Notes: generated by a model from the letters alone, not told the origin. A stretch of DNA of 64,000 bases from Parerythrobacter lacustris (GCF_024626475.1 NZ_JANKHH010000004.1:479179-543178); one strand, 5' to 3'; shown: positions 8,950 to 17,651, counted from the stretch's first letter. Translations and numbers: made by a program.

Positions 8950-10368
8950 TCAATAGCGGTAATGGTCCGGCTTGAACGGGCCGGCCTGCGGCACGCCGAT
9001 ATAGTCGGCCTGCTTCTGGCTCAGCTGGGTCAGCTGGACGCCGAGCTTCTCGAGGTGCAGCGCAGCGACCTTCTCGTCCAGATGCTTGGGCAGCACATAG
9101 ACGTCGTTGGCGTACTGGTCGGTGTTCTTGAACAGTTCGATCTGCGCCAGCGTCTGGTTGGTGAAGCTGCTCGACATCACGAAGCTCGGGTGACCGGTGG
9201 CGCAGCCGAGATTCACCAGGCGCCCCTTGGCGAGCACGATGATCGACTTGCCGTCGGGGAAGGTAACCAGGTCCGTGCCTTCCTTGACCTGCTTCCAGTT
9301 GTAATTGTCGAGCGCCGAAATCTGGATCTCGGAGTCGAAGTGGCCGATGTTGCACACGATCGCCATGTTCTTCATCGCCTTCATGTGTTCGGCGGTGATC
9401 ACGTCTTCGTTGCCGGTTGCGGTGACGAAGATGTCGGCGCGCTGCACCGCGTTTTCCATCGTCACCACTTCATAGCCGTCCATCGCTGCCTGCAAGGCGC
9501 AGATCGGGTCGATCTCGGTGACCATCACCCGCGCGCCGCCGTCACGCAGCGAAGCTGCCGAGCCCTTGCCGACATCGCCGTAACCCGCAACGCAGGCGAC
9601 CTTGCCGGCCAGCATCACATCGGTCGCGCGGCGGATGGCATCGACCAGCGATTCCTTGCAGCCGTAGAGATTGTCGAACTTCGACTTGGTCACGCTGTCG
9701 TTGACATTGATCGCCGGGAACGGGAGCTTGCCCTGCTTCGAGATCTGGTACAGCCGCATCACGCCGGTTGTGGTCTCTTCCGAGACGCCCTTGATGTTCT
9801 TGACCGAAGCCGTGAGGTAGCCCGGCTTTTTCGCGACGAACGCCTTCAGCGCGCGCTGCATTTCGATTTCTTCGGCATTGGTCGGCTCGGGCATGGTTTC
9901 GCCCGCTTCGATCCGCGCGCCCCACAACGCGAACATGGTGGCATCGCCACCATCGTCGAGGATCATATTGGCGGTCAGGTCAGGGTCGGCTTCGCTCGAC
10001 CAGTCGAAGATATTGCCGACATAGTCCCAGTAATCGGCCAGGCTTTCGCCCTTGATCGCGAACACCGGAATGCCCGATGCGGCGATCGCCGCAGCGGCGT
10101 GGTCCTGCGTGGAGAAAATGTTGCAGGTTGCCCAGCGCACATCGGCGCCAAGCGCGACCAGCGTTTCGATCAGCACCGCAGTCTGGATCGTCATGTGCAA
10201 GCTACCGGTGATCCGCGCGCCCTTCAGCGGCTGCTCGGCACCATATTCGTCGCGCAGCGCCATCAGGCCGGGCATTTCGGTTTCGGCGATGGCGATCTCG
10301 TCACGGCCGTACTCGGCGAGCGAAATGTCCTTGACGATATAGTCCTTGTCGAGAGCGGCAGTGGCCAC
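8950..10368 (-). CDS. ahcY: Adenosylhomocysteinase (S-adenosyl-L-homocysteine hydrolase)
   Basis: 472-residue NAD-dependent enzyme that splits S-adenosylhomocysteine into adenosine and homocysteine, closing the methyl cycle. Visible signatures are [15 protein letters not shown] near the N-terminus, the substrate-region [17 protein letters not shown], and the Rossmann loop [12 protein letters not shown]. The C-terminus is KPDHYRY, as expected. The frame is open to 10431, but the GTG at 10368 follows an AGGAGA ribosome site at 7-base spacing and gives the usual N-terminus, so it is preferred. It is transcribed divergently from the peroxiredoxin, with a 20-base palindrome between them. Confidence 0.97.
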   Translation of the reverse strand: MATAALDKDYIVKDISLAEYGRDEIAIAETEMPGLMALRDEYGAEQPLKGARITGSLHMTIQTAVLIETLVALGADVRWATCNIFSTQDHAAAAIAASGIPVFAIKGESLADYWDYVGNIFDWSSEADPDLTANMILDDGGDATMFALWGARIEAGETMPEPTNAEEIEMQRALKAFVAKKPGYLTASVKNIKGVSEETTTGVMRLYQISKQGKLPFPAINVNDSVTKSKFDNLYGCKESLVDAIRRATDVMLAGKVACVAGYGDVGKGSAASLRDGGARVMVTEIDPICALQAAMDGYEVVTMENAVQRADIFVTATGNEDVITAEHMKAMKNMAIVCNIGHFDSEIQISALDNYNWKQVKEGTDLVTFPDGKSIIVLAKGRLVNLGCATGHPSFVMSSSFTNQTLAQIELFKNTDQYANDVYVLPKHLDEKVAALHLEKLGVQLTQLSQKQADYIGVPQAGPFKPDHYRY

Positions 10369-10457
10369 GCTGTGTCTCCTGTTACGGGCTGCATGCGGGC
10401 GCTTCAGTGCCCGTGCGATACTGGCGGCCATCTAGCGATTGCCCCTCGGAGAGGCAA

Positions 10458-10477
10458 ATATAAAGTTTTCTTTATAT
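10458..10477 (+). promoter_or_regulatory. Perfect 20-base palindrome between ahcY and peroxiredoxin (candidate operator)
   Basis: The site ATATAAAG-TTTT-CTTTATAT has perfect 8-base arms. It lies 90 bases upstream of the ahcY start and 76 bases upstream of the peroxiredoxin start, in an AT-rich island. The position and symmetry suit a dimeric repressor. ArsR-family regulators of methionine/SAH metabolism (SahR type) control ahcY in some Proteobacteria; linking this site to such a regulator is inference. Confidence 0.55.
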
Positions 10478-10552
10478 CCTTTCCCGTTGCCCCGCGCAGC
10501 CTCGTGCCTATATCGGGCGCAGACAAATGCAAACGCGAAAGGAAATTGCGCC

Positions 10553-11032
10553 ATGACGATTGCGGTTGGAGACAAGCTGCCCGACGTGAAACTGGTCAAG
10601 GTAACCGAAGGCGGACCGGAACAGGTCCAGTCGAGCGACTACTTTGCGGGCAAAAAGGTTGCCCTGTTCGCCGTACCTGGCGCATTCACCCCGACCTGTT
10701 CGGCGCGCCACCTGCCCGGCTATGTCGAGAAGGCAGACGAGCTGAAATCGAAGGGCGTGGACGAGATCGTTGCGACTTCGGTCAACGATGCTTTCGTCAT
10801 GGGTGCATGGAACAAGGCCTCCGGCAGCGACGACATCACCATGCTGGCCGACGGTAATGCCGACTTCGCCGAAGCGCTTGGCCTCAGCGCCGATTTCTCG
10901 GGCTTCGGCATGGGCAAGCGCAGCCAGCGCTTCTCGATGATCGTCGAGGATGGCGTGGTCAGGGAACTGAACGTCGAGGCACCGGGCGATTTCTCGGTTT
11001 CGAGCGCGGAGCATCTGCTCGGCCAGCTCTGA
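10553..11032 (+). CDS. Peroxiredoxin (Prx5/AhpE-like, redoxin family)
   Basis: 159-residue atypical peroxiredoxin reducing peroxides with thiol or glutathione/glutaredoxin electrons. The active-site motif PGAFTPTCSARHLPGY carries the peroxidatic Cys near residue 49, and the Prx5 hallmark ATSVNDAFVMGAW follows. The ATG at 10553 has a GAAAGGA ribosome site; an upstream in-frame start at 10439 would add residues from the regulatory region and is rejected. A strong hairpin follows the stop. The gene is divergent from ahcY. Confidence 0.93.
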   Translation: MTIAVGDKLPDVKLVKVTEGGPEQVQSSDYFAGKKVALFAVPGAFTPTCSARHLPGYVEKADELKSKGVDEIVATSVNDAFVMGAWNKASGSDDITMLADGNADFAEALGLSADFSGFGMGKRSQRFSMIVEDGVVRELNVEAPGDFSVSSAEHLLGQL

Positions 11033-11055
11033 TCGTACGGCAGAACTGCTAAAAG

Positions 11056-11090
11056 AAGGCGCCGCTCCCTATCGGAACGGCGCCTTTCTT
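11056..11090 (+). terminator. Hairpin terminator between peroxiredoxin and folE (bidirectional)
   Basis: The arms aaggcgccg / cggcgcctt pair perfectly around a 13-base loop and end in tttctt, 24 bases past the peroxiredoxin stop. folE converges from the other side, and on the minus strand the stem is followed by tcttttagc, so it can serve both genes. Confidence 0.75.
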
Positions 11091-11113
11091 GTGCGCGCTA
11101 TGGGCTGCCGCGA

Positions 11114-11740
11114 TCAGCCATAGCCCATCAGGCCGAGCACTTCCTTGCGGCTGCGGTGATCGTCGAGGAAGCAACCGAGCAAGCGCGAGGTGATCATCCC
11201 GACGCCCGGGGTCCGCACCCCGCGCCCGGTCATGCAGCCATGCTGCGCCTCGATCACCACGGCCACGCCGTGCGGTTGCAGATTGTCCCAGATGCACTGC
11301 GCGACCTCTGCCGTGAGTCGTTCCTGGATCTGCAGGCGGCGAGCAAAGCCGTGCAGCACGCGTGCCAGCTTCGATATCCCCACCACGCGCTTATCCGGGA
11401 GATAGGCGATCGATGCCTTCCCCGTGATCGGAGCCATATGATGTTCGCAATGGCTCTGGAACGGGATGTCTTTTAGCATCACGACTTCATCGTAGCCGCC
11501 GACTTCCTCGAACACGCGGCCCAAATGAACCGCCGGATCTTCTTTGTAGCCCTGGCAATATTCCAGCCACGCGCGGCCCACTCGCTGCGGCGTATCGAGC
11601 AAGCCCTCACGGGTTGGATCGTCACCCGCCCACTCGATCAGCGTGCGGATAGCATCCTGTACCTGCGCAGGAACAGCGGGTTTGATGATCCCCGATCCAT
11701 CAACCGCATCGTCATCGCCGCAGCTTGCCACGTTCGTCAT
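11114..11740 (-). CDS. folE: GTP cyclohydrolase I
   Basis: 208-residue type I GTP cyclohydrolase making 7,8-dihydroneopterin triphosphate for folate (and other pterins). Zinc and active-site residues are visible in the blocks SHCEHHMAPITGKA and EAQHGCMTGRGVR, and the domain signature VGISKLARVLHGFARRLQIQE lies between. The N-terminal 25 residues are variable, which is normal. The ATG at 11740 is the first plausible start. It is convergent with the peroxiredoxin gene. Confidence 0.97.
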   Translation of the reverse strand: MTNVASCGDDDAVDGSGIIKPAVPAQVQDAIRTLIEWAGDDPTREGLLDTPQRVGRAWLEYCQGYKEDPAVHLGRVFEEVGGYDEVVMLKDIPFQSHCEHHMAPITGKASIAYLPDKRVVGISKLARVLHGFARRLQIQERLTAEVAQCIWDNLQPHGVAVVIEAQHGCMTGRGVRTPGVGMITSRLLGCFLDDHRSRKEVLGLMGYG

Positions 11741-11847
11741 CGTCCGTTCCCCCGTCGCGCTGCGCGCAGATTACCGATTTGCTGGGAAAGATAGGGTGGA
11801 ACGGGGCGAAGGCAACATGGCGCGGCAGTTTGATTGCTGCCCGGAGC

Positions 11848-12339
11848 CTACTCCTTCGCGTCTTCCTTCGCTTCAGGCGTCACCTCGGCATCGGCCTTTT
11901 CCTCGCGCTTGCGGCGGTCGAAGACCTTGCGCATGTGTTCTTCATCCTCCGCCGTCAGATAGTTCGAGAAGTCGGGAAAATGCTCCTCCTCTTCCTCTTC
12001 GATGTGATGGCGATAGCGGTCGTCGAACGAACGGAACTTCACCAGCCAGCCACCGCTCGACATGTCGGTTGCGGCAAGGTCATTGAGCATTTCGTCGATT
12101 TCGTGGTGTTCCGCCACCGAATGGCGGGTTTCGTCGGTCGTCTCGGGCTTGCGCAGCATCGTCGAATAGAGTGCCTGCTCCTCGGCGGCGGCATGGCCCT
12201 TGAGCTCTTTCGTGAGTTCGGTAAACAGCTGCTCGCGTTCGGCGCTGTCGCCCTGCGTCTTGCCGATCCTGTCCAGCAAATCTCGGTGCTTGTCGTGATC
12301 TTCCTTGAGACGGGCGAAAATGGCCTTGGTGGCGGACAT
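11848..12339 (-). CDS. Hemerythrin HHE cation-binding domain protein
   Basis: 163-residue four-helix hemerythrin-like protein, likely binding a di-iron centre and sensing or buffering oxygen, NO or iron. Metal ligands are recognisable in EDHDKHRDLL, GHAAAEEQALY, VAEHHEIDEML and YRHHIEEEEEEHFPDF. The last 25 residues are charged and low in complexity. The chosen ATG at 12339 has an AGGAG site 7 bases upstream; the frame remains open further 5' but across the divergent zincin gene. Role in the cell is unknown. Confidence 0.88.
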   Translation of the reverse strand: MSATKAIFARLKEDHDKHRDLLDRIGKTQGDSAEREQLFTELTKELKGHAAAEEQALYSTMLRKPETTDETRHSVAEHHEIDEMLNDLAATDMSSGGWLVKFRSFDDRYRHHIEEEEEEHFPDFSNYLTAEDEEHMRKVFDRRKREEKADAEVTPEAKEDAKE

Positions 12340-12458
12340 TGCTGTGCTCCTGCAATTGGTCGGGTGGAATCCATCGGTTGTCAGTGCAACCCGCCGCGCT
12401 GGCTGTTGTTCCGCAATCGGGACCTTGGAATGGCCGAGTGCCGCGCCATATCTTACGC

Positions 12459-12863
12459 ATGACCACACCAGCCGCGAGAATGCCGACCACGCAGGATTTC
12501 GAACAGATTGCGCTCGAGACCCTGAGCGCCCTGCCCGCCCATCTGCGCGAGCAGATGGAAGATGTGGTGCTCGACATCCGCGAGTTCGCCAGCCCCGAGC
12601 AGTTGGCCTCGGTTGGCATTTCAAGCCAGTGGCATTTGACCGGGCTTTACGAGGGCCGACCGATCGATGAGCGATCGAGCTGGGAATCGGGCACGCTTCC
12701 GGCAATGATCACACTGTTCCGCCAGCCGCTGCTGCGCGAATGGCGCGAAACCGGGGTCGAATTCGAGGCGCTGGTGCGGCACGTGGTGATCCACGAGGCC
12801 GGGCACCATTTTGGCTTCTCCGACGAAGAGATGCACGCGCTCGAGGATTCGGCGGGAGATTGA
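12459..12863 (+). CDS. Small zincin-like metallopeptidase family protein
   Basis: 134-residue protein of the bacterial minimal-zincin family (formerly DUF1025). The zinc motif HEAGHHFGFSDEEMHALE (HExxHxxGxxD) lies near the C-terminus, about residue 110, as in that family. No signal peptide is present, so it is expected in the cytoplasm; substrates are not established. The ATG at 12459 is preferred over upstream starts that would overlap the divergent hemerythrin gene. Confidence 0.85.
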   Translation: MTTPAARMPTTQDFEQIALETLSALPAHLREQMEDVVLDIREFASPEQLASVGISSQWHLTGLYEGRPIDERSSWESGTLPAMITLFRQPLLREWRETGVEFEALVRHVVIHEAGHHFGFSDEEMHALEDSAGD

Positions 12864-12892
12864 AAATACATCGCCGCTTGCGGCTGCAAGAG

Positions 12893-12927
12893 AAAAGCCC
12901 ACCCCGAAGCCGGGATGGGCCCCTTTT
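12893..12927 (+). terminator. Stem-loop terminator after the zincin gene
   Basis: Arms gcccacccc and gggatgggc pair with one mismatch over a 6-base loop, followed by cccctttt, about 30 bases past the stop codon at 12863. Confidence 0.5.
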
Positions 12928-13020
12928 CGAGCGCGCCCGAAACGATTGTCCTTCGCTACGCTCCGGACGTCTCGGCTTCGCCTCGACTACGAAGATTCGA
13001 CGCGCCCATGACCCCCTCAA

Positions 13021-13060
13021 ACATCAAAGGCCGCCCCTTTGCGGAGACGGCCTTTGATGT
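13021..13060 (-). terminator. Terminator downstream of tRNA-Arg
   Basis: A perfect 13-base inverted repeat (acatcaaaggccg / cggcctttgatgt) with a 14-base loop begins 2 bases past the tRNA CCA end on the minus strand. Confidence 0.65.
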
Positions 13061-13061
13061 T

Positions 13062-13139
13062 TGGCGCGCCCGGAACGATTCGAACGTCCGACCCCCAGAT
13101 TCGTAGTCTGGTGCTCTATCCAGCTGAGCTACGGGCGCG
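13062..13139 (-). tRNA. tRNA-Arg (anticodon ACG)
   Basis: Read on the minus strand it folds as a full cloverleaf: acceptor GCGCCCG/CGGGCGC, D-arm with AGCTCAGCTGGATAGAGC, anticodon stem CCAGA/TCTGG around CTACGAA, and T-arm with GTTCGAATC. The anticodon is ACG, decoding CGN arginine codons after A-to-I editing by TadA. The 3' CCA is encoded. Confidence 0.96.
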
Positions 13140-13184
13140 CTTGGAGGGCGGCACTTAAGCGCGGCCTCGGCGCTTGGCAAGCCC

Positions 13185-13607
13185 CTAGCGCGGGCTTTTT
13201 GCAAACAGCTGATCGGCCAGCATGATATCGAGCGGCGGCTTGTCGAGCGCCTTGACCTCGGCCTCGTCGAACCATCCGATTGCGCCTCCCTCCTGCGAAG
13301 TCAGCTCGCCTGTCCAGGCCGTGCAAGCGTAAAGCAAAATGACAATCGGTGGTGCGGCACCGTCAACCGTTGTCTGGGCAAATCCGACAGGCTCAAGATG
13401 CGACGGGTCGATCCCGACCGCCAGCTCCTCCGAAATCTCTCGAACCAGCGCAATTACAGGATGTTCGCCCGCTTCGACCTTGCCGCCAGGAAATTCCCAC
13501 AACCCGCCATGCGCTTTCTCAAATGGCCTGCGATGCATCAGAACTCGGCCGTTCGATGCGCGCAGCGCCAGCGCCACCACAGGGATCCATGTCGGGATAC
13601 TTTCCAT
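13185..13607 (-). CDS. NUDIX hydrolase, MutT-like (8-oxo-dGTP diphosphatase type)
   Basis: 140-residue NUDIX protein. The Nudix box spans GGKVEAGEHPVIALVREISEEL: the GX5E...REUXEE core is intact and the final glycine of the consensus is Ala. WEFPGGKVEAGE and the size match MutT enzymes that cleanse 8-oxo-dGTP from the nucleotide pool, but NUDIX substrate is hard to read from sequence. The ATG at 13607 follows a GGGAG site; the longer frame to 13703 would run into the divergent pilin gene start. Confidence 0.85.
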   Translation of the reverse strand: MESIPTWIPVVALALRASNGRVLMHRRPFEKAHGGLWEFPGGKVEAGEHPVIALVREISEELAVGIDPSHLEPVGFAQTTVDGAAPPIVILLYACTAWTGELTSQEGGAIGWFDEAEVKALDKPPLDIMLADQLFAKSPR

Positions 13608-13687
13608 CGCGCAGCTCCCTCTCAACCCTTTCTTAATCCCTTGGCGCGAAAAAGGCGATCGATCAGCCACGGAGTAGGGGTTTTCCG

Positions 13688-13873
13688 ATGCACATTCGTT
13701 CAATTCTCAAGCTCATCGCGAGAGACGAGCGTGGCGGCACAGCCATCGAATACGGGTTGATCGCATCCTTGATCGTGATTGCATGTATTGGTGCTTTCGA
13801 GGCGGTAGCCAACGAAAACACCGGCCTTTGGGCAGTGATTTCGAACAAGGTGTCAGACAACATGGGGGAATGA
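13688..13873 (+). CDS. Flp family type IVb pilin (copy 1)
   Basis: 61-residue prepilin. A short basic leader (KLIARDERGGTAIEYGLIA) contains the G/xxxxE site for the prepilin peptidase, followed by one hydrophobic helix (SLIVIACIGAFEAVA). Flp pilins form the Tad pilus used in surface attachment. The gene stands with a second pilin copy 116 bases downstream and no tad or cpa assembly genes in the window. It has an unusual mature tail ending KVSDNMGE. A GGAG site precedes the ATG. Confidence 0.88.
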   Translation: MHIRSILKLIARDERGGTAIEYGLIASLIVIACIGAFEAVANENTGLWAVISNKVSDNMGE

Positions 13874-13989
13874 AATCTTAAGCATGCACGCTTAGCGTTT
13901 CGTCAATTTCTTCCATGTAGTTCGAAGTCACTCTTTTCCAAACTGACCAGGGGAAGAGCGGGTAAGAAGACCACACCAGGAGACCGAAA

Positions 13990-14166
13990 ATGAAGTTTCT
14001 CAACAAACTGCTCCGCAACGAAGACGGCGCAACCGCCATCGAATACGGCCTGATCGCCGCCCTGATCGCAGTTGCTGCGATCACCGCGATGCAGGGCCTC
14101 GGCAACGAGCTGAACACCACTTTCTCGACCGTGTCGACGAAGATGGGTGAATCGAACACCGTCTGA
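13990..14166 (+). CDS. Flp family type IVb pilin (copy 2)
   Basis: 58-residue prepilin, MKFLNKLLRNEDGATAIEYG at the N-terminus with the prepilin cleavage site and Glu5, then the helix LIAALIAVAAITAMQGL. It aligns along its length with the copy at 13688, so this is a tandem duplication; copy 2 is closer to the standard Flp sequence. A strong T-tailed terminator follows. Both copies probably share a transcript, with a possible second promoter in the 116-base gap. Confidence 0.9.
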   Translation: MKFLNKLLRNEDGATAIEYGLIAALIAVAAITAMQGLGNELNTTFSTVSTKMGESNTV

Positions 14167-14191
14167 TAGGCGTTCGTTCCAAGTAAAAAGG

Positions 14192-14227
14192 AAGAGCGGC
14201 GGGAGCGATCCCGCCGCTCTTTTTTTT
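14192..14227 (+). terminator. Strong intrinsic terminator after the Flp pilins
   Basis: A perfect 13-base stem (aagagcggcggga / tcccgccgctctt) with loop GCGA runs into eight or more T residues. The M48 protease gene converges 13 bases later and may use the other face. Confidence 0.92.
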
Positions 14228-14239
14228 GTTCCCGCCCGA

Positions 14240-15709
14240 TCAGCGGCTGCGGACGACCAGCTTGACCTTCTGCCCAGCCTGCAGCGTGTCGTTCGGGCCG
14301 AGCGCGTTTAGAACGCGGAATCGTTCCACCTTGCCAGAATCATAGGCCATGCGGTTGGCCAGCGACTGCACCGTGTCTCCACGCGCGACGGTCACCACAT
14401 CGATATAGCGCGGCTTGATCGCCGCCGCTTCGCTGGTCGAAATGCGGCGCACCGAATTGAACATCGCATTGAACGTGCCCGACTGGCCAGCCGGGACGAT
14501 GGTGGCAAAGTGAAACGCCTGGCTGTTACCGAATTCATAGGCAAACACCGTCACATCGACCTGGCTGCTGCCGTTGTTGACCCGTGCGGTGCCATAGGCG
14601 GCCGGAATGCCGTTGACCGTGGTACGCTGGATCGACGAGGGAGCGAGAGCCTGCTGCTGGCCGCCCAAAGCGGTGAAGACCGAACGCAGATAGGTTTCCA
14701 GATTTCCCGAATAGGGCCCGGTGCTGAATTGCGCCTTGCCGCTTTGCCCATTGATCGACACCGCGCGCGGGCTGTTCACCATGTAAAAGCCTTGCGGCAC
14801 CGAGAACGACAGCCGCAGGTCCGGGTGGATGAACTGCTGCCCCTCGATCACGCCCTGTGCCGGGTCGTCGCCGTATAGAATCCCGTCGATGCGGGTGAGG
14901 AAGACATCGCGATTGAGCGTCCCGGTCCCCGCGCCCGCCTTGGTCAGCGCCGTCTGCACGCGGCTCTGCGGGTCGGGATGGGTCGACGCCCATTCGGGAA
15001 TGCTGGCGTTGCCTGCACCTTGCAATTGCGCGTCGAGCGCGTTCTGCGAGGCAAGGCTTTGCAGCACGGTCGACATGGCGCGCGGGTCGTAACCGGCACC
15101 CGTCAGATATTGAATGCCCAGTTCGTCGGCCTCGAGCTCCTGCGTGCGCGAGAACCGCAAGGTCAGGAGCTGCGATCCCTGCAGGAAGCCGCGTGACAGG
15201 GTGTTGCCTACTTGACTGTCCCCCAGCAGCACGCCGGTGAGGATGGCGAGCCCCGCCCCGATCAGAGTGTTCTGCTGTGCGGCGCTCTGGCGGCGCTGCG
15301 AATGGCGCGCGGCGACATGCCCGACCTCGTGACCGAGCACACCGGCAAGCTCGGCCTCGTTATTCATCAGCGCGACCAGCTGGCGCGTGGTGTAGATATA
15401 GCCGCCGGGGATCGCGAAAGCGTTGTTGACCGGACTGTTGAGCACGGAAACGGTAAAGTCCTCCCGCGCGTTGCCGAGGCCCGATTGGACCGCAATGTTT
15501 TTCCCGACCGACTCGATATAGGCGGCTTGCGATCCCTGATAGGTGCCGCCGAACTCGGCGAGAAGTTGCGGATGGTATTCGGCACCCTGTTGCGCTTCCG
15601 ATTGGGTAATTGGTGTCGACGCGCCGGGAATGCTCCCCGCTGCGCAGCCGGTCAGCGCGAGAGTGGCGAGCGCAACGCCGCCCAGAATCCGTGATTTGCC
15701 CTTGGCCAT
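14240..15709 (-). CDS. M48 family lipoprotein metalloprotease with C-terminal LysM-like domain
   Basis: 489-residue periplasmic protease related to BepA/LoiP. The N-terminus has a lipoprotein signal with lipobox LTGC (Cys about residue 22). The zinc site is HEVGHVAARH (HExxH) with the downstream ELEADELGIQYL glutamate. The last 50 residues (VTVARGDTVQSLANRMAY...) resemble LysM, which would tie it to peptidoglycan. BepA-type enzymes police outer-membrane protein assembly; that role is inferred from family. The ATG at 15709 has a GAGGAGA site. Confidence 0.9.
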   Translation of the reverse strand: MAKGKSRILGGVALATLALTGCAAGSIPGASTPITQSEAQQGAEYHPQLLAEFGGTYQGSQAAYIESVGKNIAVQSGLGNAREDFTVSVLNSPVNNAFAIPGGYIYTTRQLVALMNNEAELAGVLGHEVGHVAARHSQRRQSAAQQNTLIGAGLAILTGVLLGDSQVGNTLSRGFLQGSQLLTLRFSRTQELEADELGIQYLTGAGYDPRAMSTVLQSLASQNALDAQLQGAGNASIPEWASTHPDPQSRVQTALTKAGAGTGTLNRDVFLTRIDGILYGDDPAQGVIEGQQFIHPDLRLSFSVPQGFYMVNSPRAVSINGQSGKAQFSTGPYSGNLETYLRSVFTALGGQQQALAPSSIQRTTVNGIPAAYGTARVNNGSSQVDVTVFAYEFGNSQAFHFATIVPAGQSGTFNAMFNSVRRISTSEAAAIKPRYIDVVTVARGDTVQSLANRMAYDSGKVERFRVLNALGPNDTLQAGQKVKLVVRSR

Positions 15710-15807
15710 TGCGATCTCCTCAATCCCTGTAAGTGCCGCATAATCGCGATGCAGCATGAGTTGCAATCAACTCAATCGAAACAGGCAGGAGTCGGTTCCG
15801 AGAAAAC

Positions 15808-16755
15808 TCAGACCGTGCCGATCGTCAGGAACCGCTCCTCGCGCGTTCGCCGCAGTTCGGCTGGATCCTTCCCCTCCAGCGCCGCGAGCTCTTCCTCCAA
15901 TGCTTCGGCGAGCGATTGCATGGCGGCAGCCGGGTCGCGATGCGCGCCGCCGACGGGTTCTTTCACGATCCGGTCAATCACGCCAAGCTTCTTGAGGTGC
16001 TGCGCCGTGACCTTCATCGCCTCTGCCGCATCGGACGCCTTTTCCGCAGTACGCCACAGGATCGAGGCGCAGCCTTCGGGCGAGATTACCGAATATATCG
16101 CATGCTCGAACATCAGCACGCGCTCGGCACTCGCGAGCGCCACCGCGCCGCCCGAGCCGCCTTCGCCGACGATCGTCGCGACCATCGGGACAGGCAAGGC
16201 GAGACAGGCCTCGGTTGCGCGGGCGATCGCTTCTGCCTGCCCGCGCTCCTCCGCCTCGATACCGGGGAACGCACCCGAAGTGTCGACCAGCGTCACCACC
16301 GGAATGCCGAAGCGTCCGGCAAGCTCCATCAGCCGGATCGCCTTGCGGTAGCCCTCGGGCTTGCCCATGCCGAAATTGTGCCTGATCCGGCTCTCGGTGT
16401 CGTTGCCCTTTTCATGCCCGATCAGCATGACCTTGCGCCCGTTCAGTCGCGCGAAGCCGCCGAGGATGGCCTGATCGTCACCATAGTTGCGGTCCCCGCC
16501 GAGCGGCATGAAATCTTCGAACGCGTGTTCGACGAAATCACGGAAATGCGGGCGTGACGGATGGCGGGCGACCTGCGTCTTCTGCCACGGGGTAAGCGAG
16601 GCATAGGTGCTCGAGAGAAGATCGGCGCTCTTCTGTTCAAGCCGTTTGAGCTCGGCCGAGATGTCGACCTCGTCATTGGCCGTGGCCTCGCGCAGTTCTG
16701 CGATCCGCGCATCGAGCTGGGCGACCGGCTTCTCGAATTCGAGATAGGAAATCAT
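15808..16755 (-). CDS. accA: Acetyl-CoA carboxylase carboxyltransferase subunit alpha
   Basis: 315-residue AccA, which with AccD transfers carboxyl from carboxybiotin to acetyl-CoA to make malonyl-CoA. The N-terminal YLEFEKPVAQLDARI, the GHEKGNDTESRIRHNFGMGKPEGYRKA block and the oxyanion-hole GEGGSGGAVAL are diagnostic. The ATG at 16755 gives the normal N-terminus; the same frame continues upstream only through the xerD gene. It lies 10 bases downstream of xerD. Confidence 0.97.
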   Translation of the reverse strand: MISYLEFEKPVAQLDARIAELREATANDEVDISAELKRLEQKSADLLSSTYASLTPWQKTQVARHPSRPHFRDFVEHAFEDFMPLGGDRNYGDDQAILGGFARLNGRKVMLIGHEKGNDTESRIRHNFGMGKPEGYRKAIRLMELAGRFGIPVVTLVDTSGAFPGIEAEERGQAEAIARATEACLALPVPMVATIVGEGGSGGAVALASAERVLMFEHAIYSVISPEGCASILWRTAEKASDAAEAMKVTAQHLKKLGVIDRIVKEPVGGAHRDPAAAMQSLAEALEEELAALEGKDPAELRRTREERFLTIGTV

Positions 16756-16765
16756 GCCGGCTGCG

Positions 16766-17644
16766 CTAGTCCGATGTGTCGCGCTCTGCAAGCGGATGCC
16801 GTTCGTTGACCAGTGAAACCAGACGCGCGCTGTCGACATGGGTATAGATTTGCGTGGTCGCGATATCCGCATGGCCAAGCATGGTCTGGAGGACACGCAG
16901 GTCCGCGCCGCCTTCCAGCAGATGGGTCGCGAATGCGTGCCGCAAGACATGCGGGCTGAGCTTTGCGGGGTCGAGATCGGCGCGAACGGCCAACTCCTTG
17001 AGCATCTGGTAGAGCCGGATGCGGGTGAGGTGCGCCGAACGCGACGGGAAAAGCCAGCGCGATTTGCCATCACGCAGCGGCAACCATCGCCCCACCGCCT
17101 GCTTCGCGCGATGGCTGACCGGCACCATCCGGGCCTGCCCGCCCTTGCCCGTGACGGTCAGAAACGGCGCGTCATGCGGCACTGCGGCGAACGGCAATGA
17201 GACAAGCTCCGTCGCTCGCAGGCCTGAACCGTAAAGCAGTTCCAGCAGAGCGAGCATCCGCACGGCCGCGGGCCGATCACCAGCCGCCTCGTCTTCGGCC
17301 CGGGCGAACAGGCGCCCGATCTCGGCATGTGAGAGTATTTTGGGGAGCGGTCTGCGTGCTTTCGCTTGCGGGAGTGCGGCGCTCGGATCGTCGTCACGCA
17401 GACCTTCGTCGAGCAGGAAGCCGAAGAACTGGCGCAGGGCAGAGGATTTGCGCGCCAGGGTCGAAGGCGCAAGATCGGTCCAGGCAAAGGCAAGTTGGGC
17501 CAGATCGGACTTGCTCGCAGCGGCGAGATCCCCGGTGATCGCCTCGGCGCCTTCGAGATCGCGCCGGTATGCGGCGAGCGTATTCTGCGCAGCGCCGCGC
17601 TCCGCCGCCATCATCGCGAGGAAGTCGTCGATCGCCGCGGTCAT
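16766..17644 (-). CDS. xerD: Site-specific tyrosine recombinase XerD
   Basis: 292-residue tyrosine recombinase that with XerC resolves chromosome dimers at dif. The core-binding N-terminal domain (FLAMMAAERGAAQNTLAAYRRDL) and the catalytic block HVLRHAFATHLLEGG...LGHADIATTQIYTHVD with the R, H and nucleophilic Tyr are clear; the first catalytic Arg is in YGSGLRATELVSL. The XerC/XerD choice follows the position upstream of accA and the PLPKILSHAEIGRL segment and is probable rather than certain. Confidence 0.9.
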   Translation of the reverse strand: MTAAIDDFLAMMAAERGAAQNTLAAYRRDLEGAEAITGDLAAASKSDLAQLAFAWTDLAPSTLARKSSALRQFFGFLLDEGLRDDDPSAALPQAKARRPLPKILSHAEIGRLFARAEDEAAGDRPAAVRMLALLELLYGSGLRATELVSLPFAAVPHDAPFLTVTGKGGQARMVPVSHRAKQAVGRWLPLRDGKSRWLFPSRSAHLTRIRLYQMLKELAVRADLDPAKLSPHVLRHAFATHLLEGGADLRVLQTMLGHADIATTQIYTHVDSARLVSLVNERHPLAERDTSD

Positions 17645-17651
17645 CGCCCGC

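Noticed and set aside
10369..10552. Possible SAH or SAM riboswitch in the ahcY leader
   Set aside because: I could not find the conserved stems or loop sequences of the known classes; the clear feature is a protein-operator-like palindrome.
8839..10857. 672-codon plus-strand frame over ahcY
   Set aside because: It mirrors ahcY and runs through the divergent promoter; AhcY motifs are complete on the other strand.
12950..13015. A second tRNA-like stretch next to tRNA-Arg
   Set aside because: Similarity is limited to a cgaagattcg-type segment; no acceptor or T-arm can be drawn.
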